From NCBI GenBank assembly GCA_007115705.1, contig QXEO01000236.1, positions 4,065,434-4,129,433 on the forward strand: a stretch of 64,000 nucleotides of DNA. Reading direction: 5' to 3'. This document shows, piece after piece, positions 1 through 8,419 of this stretch. Both the position numbers and the translations under genes were made by a program. This DNA is from Dactylis glomerata. Lineage: Eukaryota > Streptophyta > Magnoliopsida > Poales > Poaceae. Numbering within the stretch: position 1 is the first letter of the stretch; each line of letters begins with the position of its first letter. A model generated the notes under the pieces. That model made no database searches. It was not told the DNA's origin and was given only the letters and a program-made list of their open reading frames with translations.

Positions 1-1968
1 GAGCAAATCGACAAGCAGCTCAATGCCTACGCCTTGCACCTCATTCACATGTCACTCTCCGAGAAGGACAAGGCCTTCGTCCGCAACATCTCTTCCGCCA
101 AGGAAGCTTGGGATGCTCTCACCAAACTCTTCATCGGCAATGAGAGCATTCAAGAGTCCAAGTTTGATGAGGCGTCTAATGAAGCGGACAACTTCGCTAT
201 GCTTGATGGTGAATCTCCCGAAGAACTTCATCGTCGTCTCTCGGCACTCCAAGTGAAGCTTGTCGACCTCGGCTCCACTCAATGTGATGGAAGATGGATG
301 AAGAGGAAATTTGTCCAAGCTCTCTTGCCCTTCTTCAAGGATACTATGAACTCAATCAAGGGAGATGCCAACTTTAGGAAGATGACCGCTCATGACATCT
401 TGCAAGAGATTGTGGCAAGGAAGATTTCTGAGAAGAATGCGGATGATGCTCTAGCTCGTGCACGTGGTGTGCGTGCACCCAACCTTGCTTTGAAGGCAAA
501 AGTTTCTCTTCATGAAGAAGCAAGTTTGATGGAAGAGGAAGAGTCTATGAGTGGAAGTCCCGAAGACATGAAGTATGCTCATGCCGAACACATGGCTCTT
601 GCTCAACGGGCTTTCATGAAGAAGTGGAAGTCATCAAGTCCCTCCAAACCTAAGGCCACAAGTAGAGTGAGGACATGCTACAATTGTGGGAATCAACACC
701 ACTTCATCGCGGATTGTCCCTATGAAAGAGTGGAAGATCACAATGGAAGACTCATTCGCAAGGAGATGAAGGCCAAGTCTTACCCACCAAGGAACTTTGA
801 TAAGAAGAAAGCCGTTCCAATACATGCCTTGACGACTCAAGAAGAATACCCATCCGGTGATGATGCAAGTGATGATGAAGAAGTAGGAAGGGCCGCCATC
901 GCCATCGCCAAGCCCATCTCTTCACCATCCCTCTTCGCTTCCGCAAACGAGTCCAAGCGCTTCAACTCCAAGGGAACATGTCTTATGGCTCACGCTACAA
1001 AGGTATCACCGACTTTCATACCCATCATACCTAGAAGCTTATCTTTGATGGATTGTGTTGATACTAGTAGTGATAAGGATGAGCCTAATGATTTTGACAC
1101 CTTCATGTCAACCTTGAATGGGGAGACCAAAGCTCAATTTGAGATTCTCCTAAATCAATATAATGAGTCTCTTCAACTTAATGATAAAAATGAGGAACGC
1201 ATCTTTGAGCTAGAAGGGCATGCTCGTGAGTATGCCGATGAAATTGCAACTCTCAATCAATCTCTTGAGGTTGAGCAAGATCTAAGGATGGCACTTGAGG
1301 CATCCAAGTTAGGTCTTGAAGAATCCTATAACTTGGACATTGCTAGACTTAAGAATGATCGTGATATTGCTCAATCAGTAGCTAATGAACTTAGGTTGCA
1401 AAATGAGAAACTAAATGCTATGATTGCTAAAGAAGCAACCAAGTTATCTTCTAGCACCTTTGTTGCAAGTACTTGTTACTCTAACCCTCTTTATGAGAAA
1501 GATGCCCCCAAAGGTGACACAAGACTTGACGAGCTTTTGAGTGCTCAAAAGCAACATGGTGACAAGACCGGGCTTGGTTTCACTCCCAAGTCCAACAAGA
1601 AGAGGAACAAGAAAAAGAACAAGAAGAAGAACAACAAGAAGACGCAATTTCTTGTGCCCACTCCTCCTCCTAAGAAGCACATCCCAAATGACATATGCTT
1701 TGACGAGGATGGCAATGTTTATGAGGAGGAGGGGGAGCTTGTGAGGGAGGTAGTTGGGAATGCCAAGAGGGCAATGCCTAACCACAACGACTTTGCGGGA
1801 AAATATAACCCCTCTTATGTTCTTCGTCGTGCTTATGATGGACATGTTTATGCTAAATTTGTTGGCTCACCTAATGAATGCATTGCTTGGTCTATTTGGG
1901 TTCCTAAGACCCTTGTCACTAACAAAAGAGGACCCATTGAAAAATGGGTACCTAAAAACAAAGCTTGA
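1..1968 (+). CDS. gag: Gag of E1, N-terminus outside window
   Basis: Structural protein that packages the element RNA in cytoplasmic virus-like particles. Frame 1 is open from base 1, so the true start lies to the left; internal start codons should be ignored. The first ~150 codons are the UBN2-like Gag domain of Copia elements. A CCHC zinc knuckle (C-Y-N-C-x4-H-x4-C) lies at about 676-717 and binds RNA. A long heptad-like coiled coil follows (about 1130-1440), then a lysine/asparagine-rich stretch (about 1590-1650), then the 'WVPKTLVTNKRGP' tail typical of grass Sireviruses next to the protease. The coiled-coil extension is larger than in other Copia lineages. It ends in TGA at 1966-1968; pol is in the +1 frame. 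Confidence 0.9.
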   Translation, partial: EQIDKQLNAYALHLIHMSLSEKDKAFVRNISSAKEAWDALTKLFIGNESIQESKFDEASNEADNFAMLDGESPEELHRRLSALQVKLVDLGSTQCDGRWMKRKFVQALLPFFKDTMNSIKGDANFRKMTAHDILQEIVARKISEKNADDALARARGVRAPNLALKAKVSLHEEASLMEEEESMSGSPEDMKYAHAEHMALAQRAFMKKWKSSSPSKPKATSRVRTCYNCGNQHHFIADCPYERVEDHNGRLIRKEMKAKSYPPRNFDKKKAVPIHALTTQEEYPSGDDASDDEEVGRAAIAIAKPISSPSLFASANESKRFNSKGTCLMAHATKVSPTFIPIIPRSLSLMDCVDTSSDKDEPNDFDTFMSTLNGETKAQFEILLNQYNESLQLNDKNEERIFELEGHAREYADEIATLNQSLEVEQDLRMALEASKLGLEESYNLDIARLKNDRDIAQSVANELRLQNEKLNAMIAKEATKLSSSTFVASTCYSNPLYEKDAPKGDTRLDELLSAQKQHGDKTGLGFTPKSNKKRNKKKNKKKNNKKTQFLVPTPPPKKHIPNDICFDEDGNVYEEEGELVREVVGNAKRAMPNHNDFAGKYNPSYVLRRAYDGHVYAKFVGSPNECIAWSIWVPKTLVTNKRGPIEKWVPKNKA

Positions 1969-1980
1969 CCTCTTGTAGGG
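1966..1980 (+). promoter_or_regulatory. gag-pol junction with two stops and a possible 3' splice site
   Basis: Gag ends at TGA 1966-1968. Pol is in the +1 frame and is itself closed by TAG at 1976-1978, just before its protease. A +1 frameshift before the Gag stop would therefore still terminate. The string CTCTTGTAGGG looks like a pyrimidine-rich 3' splice acceptor, and cutting after TAG would remove both stops. The same TGA-N7-TAG spacing and TCTTGTAGG string occur at this junction in E2. Use of the site is inferred, not shown. Confidence 0.5.
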
Positions 1981-4900
1981 CTTTGCTTCCGGTGCGGGAC
2001 AATGGATAATTGATAGCGGTGCTACCAATCATATGTCCGGAAGCAAAGAGTTGGTGAAGGAGCTTCGCACCGGTTCATCTAGTGCGGGCTACGTCACCTA
2101 TGGAGATTCCTCAAGGTCAAAGGTATTGGGTCTTGGTAAAGTTGTTATTTCTCAAGATGTTTCCATGGAGAATGTCATGCTTGTTGAGTCTCTCTCTTAC
2201 AATTTACTCTCCGTAGCTCAACTTGCCGATATGGGCTTTGCAACTTTCTTTGATGTTGGGATTGTGGTTCTTTTGTGGAGCAAGTCTCTTAAAGTAGCTT
2301 TTGTTGGGCATGTTGAAAACGGCTTATATGTGATTGACTTCTCGGAGAAGGTCACTAAAGCCGCAACTTGCCTAATGGCTAAAGTTGACGTGGGATGGCT
2401 ATGGCATCGCCGGCTAGGCCACGTCAATATGAGAACTTTGCAAAGACTCCACAAAGGTAACCACATCCTAGGACTAACCGATCTAACATTTGCCAAAGAT
2501 CGTGTGTGTAGAGCTTGCATTGAAGGAAAGATGCATGAACTTCCTCATCCTAGCAAGACGATCATTTCCTCTAAGAGGGTCTTAGAGCTCCTTCACATGG
2601 ACCTCTTTGGCCCTCCATCTCATGCAAGTCTAGGAGGGAAGAAGTATTGCTTGGTGATTGTTGATGACTATTCAAGATATACTTGGGTCTACTTCTTCAA
2701 GCACAAATACGAGACCCAACAAACCGTCATGGACTTCGTCAAGGAAGTGGAGCGTCAATATGGCCAAGATATCTTGATGATCCGGAGTGATAACGGGACG
2801 GAGTTCAAGAACTACACCGTCAACGAATTCTTGAGTGATGAGGGAATTCAACATCAATACTCCTCCCCCTACACTCCGCAACAAAATGGTGTAGCCGAGC
2901 GGAAGAACCGGACCTTGATGGACATGGCAAGGACAATGTTAGCGGAGTTTAAGTCTCCGTATAACTTCTGGGCCGAAGCTATCAATACCGCTTGCCATGC
3001 TTCCAACCGGCTATATCTTCGCAAGGGCTTGAACAAGACTCCTTATGAGATCCTCACCGGCAACAAGCCTAACATCAAATACTTTCGAGTATTCGGTTGT
3101 AAGTGCTTCTATCTTAGAAAGGGTGTTCATTTGTCCAAATTTGACTCTAAAGCTCTTGAGGGTATCTTTGTTGGTTATGCCACCGAATCTCATGCTTTTA
3201 GAATCTTTGACAAAGAGTCCGCTCGTGTTGTTGAAGTTTCTAACGTGAGATTCGACGAGAATGACGGCTCCCGTGTGGAGCAAAGTGGTGTTTGTGATGT
3301 AGGTGACGAAATACCTCCCCAAGCCATAAGAAGAATGGGTGTGGGTCATCTCATACCCATTGAGGGACACCTTTTGGCCGAAGGAGAAGGACTATGCTCT
3401 ACTCAAGTGGAGCCTTCACCTTCACAAGCTCTACAAGCTCCTCAAGGACCGATAGATGCTAACCAAAGACAAGCATTAGACCCTCATTCAAGCGAGCAAG
3501 GCCAAGATCAAGACCAAGTGGACGGTGGTGATTTCTCACCAATGGTAGATCAAGGCCAAGCTCAAGATGTTGAGCATGCTCATGATGTTGATCAAGCTCA
3601 AGTTGAAGGTCAAGGCGAGGACCAAAATAGTGGTGATGACCAAGTGGCTTCTCAAGAGTCTTTTGAAGAAGCTCAAGCTCGCCGTGCAAGGAAAGTGGAA
3701 GAAGCTCTTCGCAAAGGGAGTCATACTTTGGATAGTGTGATTGGAAGTGTGAGAAAAGGAGTTTCCACAAGGAGACAATTAGCCAACTTTAGCATCCATC
3801 ATGCCTTCGTCTCTTGTGTGGAACCTCAAAAGCTGTTTGAGGCACTTGAAGACCCGGATTGGATGGAAGCTATGCACGAAGAACTCAACAACTTCAAGCG
3901 CAATGAAGTTTGGACTTTGGTGGAGAAGCCCAAGGAGTGCCGGAATGTCATTGGAACCAAGTGGGTGTTCAAGAACAAACAAGACGCCAATGGGATCGTT
4001 GTGAGGAACAAGGCTCGCTTGGTTGCTCAAGGGTACTCTCAAGTGGAAGGAATCGACTATGGGGAGACCTACGCTCCCGTGGCTCGTCTCGAGTCAATCC
4101 GTATCCTTCTTGCTTATGCTTCTCACTTCAACTTTAAGTTATATCAAATGGATGTGAAGAGTGCTTTTCTCAATGGTCCTCTATATGAATTGGTCTATGT
4201 GAAGCAACCCCCGGGGTTTGAAGATCCCCATTTCCCGACCCATGTCTACAAACTCGATAAGGCGCTCTATGGCCTTAAACAAGCCCCACGCGCGTGGTAC
4301 GAGCACCTTAAGGAGTTGTTGTTAGACCGTGGGTTTGAAATTGGGCTCATCGACCCAACTCTTTTTACTAAGAAAGTCAACGGGGAGCTTTTCATATGCC
4401 AAATTTATGTAGATGATATTATTTTTGGCTCTTCTAACAAGCTCTTCAATGATGAATTTGCAAAGCTAATGACAGACAAATTCGAGATGTCCATGATGGG
4501 AGAGTTGAAATTCTTTCTTGGCTTTGAGATTCGGCAATTGCGAGGAGGGACATTCATCAATCAAGCCAAGTACATCCAAGACATGCTCAAGAAATTCAAC
4601 ATGGATTCCGGGGTTAAAGGAGCTAAAACCCCCATGCCAACAAAGGTTACTCTTGATCTCGATCCTAGTGGTAAGGAAGTGGATCAAAAGCTTTACCGTT
4701 CGATGATTGGTTCGCTTCTTTATCTTTGCGCATCTAGACCCGATATCATGCTTAGTGTGGGAATTTGTGCACGTTATCAAGCCGCCCCAAAGGAAAGTCA
4801 TTTAATGGCCGTGAAAAGAATCTTCCGATATTTGATTCATACTCCATCTTTCGGCCTTTGGTACCCGAAGGGATCAAGCTTCGAGCTTGTTGGGTACACG

Positions 4901-5365
4901 GACTCGGATTGGGCGGGAGACAAAGTTGATAGGAAGTCAACTTCCGGGACTTGCCAACTCCTTGGTAGGTCCTTGGTTAGTTGGTCTTCCAAGACGCAAA
5001 ATTGTGTGTCTCTCTCCACCGCCGAAGCCGAGTACGTGTCCGCGGCAAGTGGTTGTGCTCAACTCCTTTGGATGCGGCAAACGTTGAAGGACTATGGAGT
5101 TCATTGCGACAAGGTTCCACTCTTTTGTGACAACGAGAGTGCCATCAAGATCGCTCATAATCCGGTTCAACACAACAAGACGAAGCACATTGAGATCCGG
5201 CATCACTTCATCCGGGATCATGTCAATCGAGGTGATATTAACTTGTCTTATGTAGGTACAAATGATCAACTCGCCGACATCTTCACGAAGCCCCTTGATG
5301 AAGCAAGATTCCGAGAGTTGAGGCATGAATTGAATATCATTGATTCTTGCAATGTGGCTTGTTAG
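1979..5365 (+). CDS. pol: Pol polyprotein of E1 (PR-INT-RT-RNaseH), intact
   Basis: The frame is open from just after TAG 1976-1978 to the stop at 5363-5365. The Copia protease site D-S-G-A-T-N-H-M is at about 2012-2035, upstream of the first ATG (2033), so ATG 2033 is not the real N-terminus. Counting from that ATG: GAG-pre-integrase HHCC region (W-H-R-R-L-G-H near residue 124); integrase catalytic D190, D253, E289 (a D-x35-E core); reverse transcriptase Y-V-D-D at 792-795; RNase H acidic residues D957, E998/E1000 and D1033. No frameshift or stop is present. It makes cDNA from the element RNA and integrates it. How it is translated relative to Gag is unclear because of the double stop upstream. 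Confidence 0.93.
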   Translation, partial: GFASGAGQWIIDSGATNHMSGSKELVKELRTGSSSAGYVTYGDSSRSKVLGLGKVVISQDVSMENVMLVESLSYNLLSVAQLADMGFATFFDVGIVVLLWSKSLKVAFVGHVENGLYVIDFSEKVTKAATCLMAKVDVGWLWHRRLGHVNMRTLQRLHKGNHILGLTDLTFAKDRVCRACIEGKMHELPHPSKTIISSKRVLELLHMDLFGPPSHASLGGKKYCLVIVDDYSRYTWVYFFKHKYETQQTVMDFVKEVERQYGQDILMIRSDNGTEFKNYTVNEFLSDEGIQHQYSSPYTPQQNGVAERKNRTLMDMARTMLAEFKSPYNFWAEAINTACHASNRLYLRKGLNKTPYEILTGNKPNIKYFRVFGCKCFYLRKGVHLSKFDSKALEGIFVGYATESHAFRIFDKESARVVEVSNVRFDENDGSRVEQSGVCDVGDEIPPQAIRRMGVGHLIPIEGHLLAEGEGLCSTQVEPSPSQALQAPQGPIDANQRQALDPHSSEQGQDQDQVDGGDFSPMVDQGQAQDVEHAHDVDQAQVEGQGEDQNSGDDQVASQESFEEAQARRARKVEEALRKGSHTLDSVIGSVRKGVSTRRQLANFSIHHAFVSCVEPQKLFEALEDPDWMEAMHEELNNFKRNEVWTLVEKPKECRNVIGTKWVFKNKQDANGIVVRNKARLVAQGYSQVEGIDYGETYAPVARLESIRILLAYASHFNFKLYQMDVKSAFLNGPLYELVYVKQPPGFEDPHFPTHVYKLDKALYGLKQAPRAWYEHLKELLLDRGFEIGLIDPTLFTKKVNGELFICQIYVDDIIFGSSNKLFNDEFAKLMTDKFEMSMMGELKFFLGFEIRQLRGGTFINQAKYIQDMLKKFNMDSGVKGAKTPMPTKVTLDLDPSGKEVDQKLYRSMIGSLLYLCASRPDIMLSVGICARYQAAPKESHLMAVKRIFRYLIHTPSFGLWYPKGSSFELVGYTDSDWAGDKVDRKSTSGTCQLLGRSLVSWSSKTQNCVSLSTAEAEYVSAASGCAQLLWMRQTLKDYGVHCDKVPLFCDNESAIKIAHNPVQHNKTKHIEIRHHFIRDHVNRGDINLSYVGTNDQLADIFTKPLDEARFRELRHELNIIDSCNVAC

Positions 5366-5406
5366 TGTGCACTCATTCCCATACGATAGCACGTGTTCGA
5401 CTCTAG

Positions 5407-5640
5407 ATGTGGGCATGGACATAGGGGGAGTGCGGTCCTAATTCATTGGGCTATCCCTCCCCCCATTATGCCGATAGTAATGCAATCATTCTCTTAATAT
5501 CATTTTGTGATATGTGAGCTTCAATGATGAGTATTGGTTATGGACCCAAGATATATCTTCGCGGTTCAATGCCAAAACACTCATATATGGTGGCTTCGGC
5601 CACCGACCTCTTCTTTTGAAGAGTTCATTCCTTGAAAATC
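5407..5640 (+). other. Conserved non-coding block after pol with two hairpins (E1)
   Basis: About 230 bp between pol and the third ORF is clearly conserved with E2 (41510-41740, minus), although the LTRs of the two elements have diverged. It starts with a PPT-like GGGGGAG string. It includes a perfect 16-nt hairpin GGTGGC-TTCG-GCCACC at 5589-5604 (a UUCG tetraloop in RNA) and a second hairpin CTCTTC-TTTT-GAAGAG at 5608-5623. It has no conserved reading frame. An RNA role (packaging, export, splicing control) is inference. Confidence 0.65.
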
Positions 5641-5852
5641 TTTTGAGTTTGGTTTAAGTTTTTCTTGTGATTGTTCTTGTTATGGGAAGGCACTTGGGTT
5701 GGTCTTTCGATGTTTTCTTGCGTTTTTGCAACTTCAAGTGCCGAGAACCACTCCCTGTTTGCTTTCTAACCTAAGCCCATCTCATCCTAAACATTCTTTC
5801 CATGCACACAAGTTCAGTTTCCTGCCAAATTTCCTGAGCAAAAGGAGTTCCA

Positions 5853-5959
5853 GGCCAGATAATCCGGGCCACTTCTGGGCCGGATTATCCGGGGGCCGGA
5901 ATATCCGGTCCAAGTATGGGCCGGATAATCCGGTCCTGCGGTCAGTCCATATAAAAAGG
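5853..5959 (+). promoter_or_regulatory. RM-box palindrome cluster and putative internal promoter of the E1 third ORF
   Basis: Four copies of a GC-rich palindrome occur: 5853-5870 (imperfect), 5879-5892, 5896-5908 and 5921-5933, with core CCGGATNATCCGG. A TATA-like TATAAAAAGG follows at 5950-5959, about 17 bp after the last copy. The GC-rich stretch from there to the start codon at 6144 would be a ~165-nt 5' leader. The LTR has the same order (palindromes, then TATTTATA). CGG/CCG palindromes near the envelope-like ORF are a described trait of Sireviruses. Promoter activity is inferred. Confidence 0.6.
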
Positions 5960-6143
5960 GGGGCGCGGGGTGAACCGGCCACTTTGGCCAGTTCTTCCAC
6001 CTCCGCACCCCCTCTCTCCGCCACCGCCGCCGCCTGCCTCTCCTCTTGCTCGCCGGCGCCTCCCCGGCCGCCGGATCCGGCCGATCTTCAAGGCTCGTGT
6101 TCTCCTCCTTCTCGGGAACAAGTTCCTCCAAGCAGTTCCTCCA

Positions 6144-8027
6144 ATGGATGAGGGTAAATTTCGCATCTCCTAGCCCTAGTGGTGAAGCTTTTGTGAGATT
6201 TATTTTGCCTAGTTCTTGGAGTTTAGTTGTTCCCTTTGATCTCTCCTTAGGCCTTGTGATATACTTTAGTGATGCACCTAGCCGATCTTCGATTTTGACT
6301 TGTTAGGGCAAGATTTGAGAAATTTCTGTCAGGGGGCGGATTATCCGGCCCAGTTCTGGACCGGATAATCCGGCCTGTTATATGCTGTCGTAAGTTTCTC
6401 TTCTCTTGTTCATCAATGTCATGCGTTCCTCTGCTATGTTCATCACCCTAGTGTATGTTCCTGTAACTTGTGTGCATCCTCATCACCATGCTCCCTACCT
6501 ATTCTCTTCACAGGTGCCGGTCCAGCCAAGAGGAGACGTCCTCGCTACTTCCATTACAATGATGAGGGTATTTTGGAAGATGAGGTGTCCATCCGGACAA
6601 AACAGCGTGCTGCGGTCAGGAAAGTGAAGGCAGCCAAGGATGCTAAGGCAGCTGAGAGGACTGCTAAGAGAGCTGCTCGATCCAACAAGGGAAAAGAACC
6701 TCGTGTCAACTACAAGCAGATGAGTCAGAGTTCCTATTCTGCCCTGAGGCAGAAAGATTGGTTCACCACTCAGCAGAGGGCAACTCACATTGAAGACCGT
6801 CGTTTCTGGTGTCCAGAGCAGCTGTACATCTTTCAGGATATCTTTGCTCGCATGAGTAAGCCTATTCGTCCGATGCATCCCCTTGATCTCACTTTCTTGA
6901 AGTCGAAGGAGTATTTTGTTCCAGCTATTCAGGTTGTGGAGAGGCTTGGCATCTCTGGTTTGTTGACTGTTCAGTGTGATTATGATCCTCAGCTCATTCT
7001 GCAGTTTTATGCTACCTTGGCCTTTGAAGCTGATGATGCCAGGACTTTCAAGTGGATGACCGGGACTCGGTTCTGTCAGTCTTCCTTCGTCCGGTTTGCT
7101 GCTCTGTTGGGTTTTCCTTTTAATGGCCCGACGAATCCTATTGGTCACCGGGTTCACACTCCGCTTCCTGCCGACAAGAATCTGCTTTGTGATATGTATG
7201 AACCTGGTGGTGTTCCTGGTCTAGCTGCTGGTCTGAGGTATCCGTATGATCTTCTAGTGCGCATCTTCAGGGAGAACATTGCTCCAAGTGGAGGGAACAA
7301 TGATGCTATTAGGAGCTCCTTGGTGGATCTCCTTGTCTTTTCTCATACTTGTGCCACGTCTACCGACCCGGATGCAGATTTCACCCTTGACGTGATGGAC
7401 TTCATCTTCAATGAGATGTTCGATGCTATGGTCAGCAAGGGTTCTCTTCCGTATGCTCCTTTCATCATGAAGCTCATCATTGACACTTGCAAAGGTCAGG
7501 ATTTCAGCAGTCAGTGTGTGTCTCACAAGGTCAAGAAGCTCTATGTGAAGCCGTTTTCTGCTCCAGCTCCCATGGGTCCCGATTCCTTCATGAGAGATGC
7601 TCGTTCTAGTGTGCCAAGGGGCAAGTTTGTGTCCCATGATGTGCCCAAGAAGGTGAGGAAGTTGAGCTGGTTTCAGAAGCATGTTCTTTGCATGAAGGTG
7701 GAAATACATTGTGAGAACTATGAAGCCTATTGTGAGCGCAAGACCATTCTTGATACTCAGCGAGAGATTCTTCATAAGCTCAGTGGGGACCAAGCTGCTC
7801 TTCCTACTCCTGCTCCTCCCATTGCCTACAACAAGTGGCATTCCGAGACCTTTGATTGGGGCACGCTGGAGAAGGCTCTCTATGTTGGTCGCACCACTCG
7901 TGTTGATGGAGATGAAGATGAAGAGGACTTGGAAGAGGATGAGGAAGGTGAGTTCGAAGAAGATGATGAAGAGGAGGAGGAGGAGGACGAGGACGAGGAG
8001 GACGAGGACGACGACGACTTTGAATGA
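6144..8027 (+). CDS. Third ORF (envelope-like) of E1, two exons: 6144-6153 and 6514-8027
   Basis: Predicted 507-aa protein, same strand as pol. Exon 1 is only 10 nt (ATG GAT GAG G); the donor GGTAAAT starts at 6154 and the acceptor TTCACAG ends at 6513, joining in phase 1. The open frame upstream of 6514 begins with TTG and lies in the intron, so I reject that start. The N-terminus is basic (K-R-R-R-P-R). The middle shares I-A-P-S-G-G-N-N-D, W-M-T-G and Y-A-P-F-I-M with the E2 protein, and the C-terminal ~40 residues are almost all Asp/Glu. There is no signal peptide or clear membrane segment, so the usual 'envelope-like' label for a Sirevirus ORF in this place is positional only. The middle vaguely resembles 'putative plant transposon protein' domains; function unknown. 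Confidence 0.75.
6154..6513 (+). other. 360-nt phase-1 intron of the E1 third ORF, containing RM boxes
   Basis: Bounded by GG|GTAAAT (6154) and TTCACAG| (6513), with a T-rich body. E2 has an intron at the same position and phase. It holds two more RM boxes, 6336-6350 and 6361-6375, with the E1 version of the motif. The genomic RNA must keep this intron to be inherited, so splicing must be incomplete or regulated. Confidence 0.7.
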
Positions 8028-8077
8028 CTTCTTGGGGCGTGTAGTTTGCTCTTGTCCCTTTTTGGTGTTTTGATGCC

Positions 8078-8419
8078 AAAGGGGGAGAAGTTGTTCTAGT
8101 AGGACTTCTCGTTGGGATGCTTTGGTGGGAGCTTCTTTTCAGTTTCAGTTTTTCTTGCTTATGAACTTTTCGTCGAACTATTGTTATCGTGTGCTTGGTG
8201 AATCTTCTTTAGGTTTGATCTATTGTGTGTGGAACTTGTTTAAAGTCTGTTTGCTTAAAGTGTCTTGCTCTTATTGCTATTGTCAATCTTGTTATATTGC
8301 TTATCTCTAAAGGGAGCTTCATTTGTACTCTTGCATATCTTTAGGGGGAGCTCCCTTACTTTTTTGATCCTACTATTGTAAATCTTAGTGTTGTCATCTA
8401 ACACCAAAAAGGGGGAGAT
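8078..8419 (+). other. Multiple polypurine tracts before the E1 3' LTR
   Basis: G-rich tracts AAAGGGGGAGAAG (8078-8090) and AGGGGGAG (8343-8350), then the terminal AAAAAGGGGGAGAT (8406-8419) abutting the LTR; only the last is expected to prime plus-strand DNA. A short inverted repeat (TTTGG/CCAAA) flanks the first copy and GTGTT/AACAC flanks the last. Clustered PPTs with a positioned inverted repeat are a known Sirevirus trait, and E2 has the same arrangement. Confidence 0.75.

Noticed and set aside
6468..6513. TTG-initiated N-terminus of the E1 third ORF (and the like at 40692-40635 in E2)
   Set aside because: These codons precede a conserved 3' splice acceptor, differ completely between E1 and E2, and have no ATG; they are intron.
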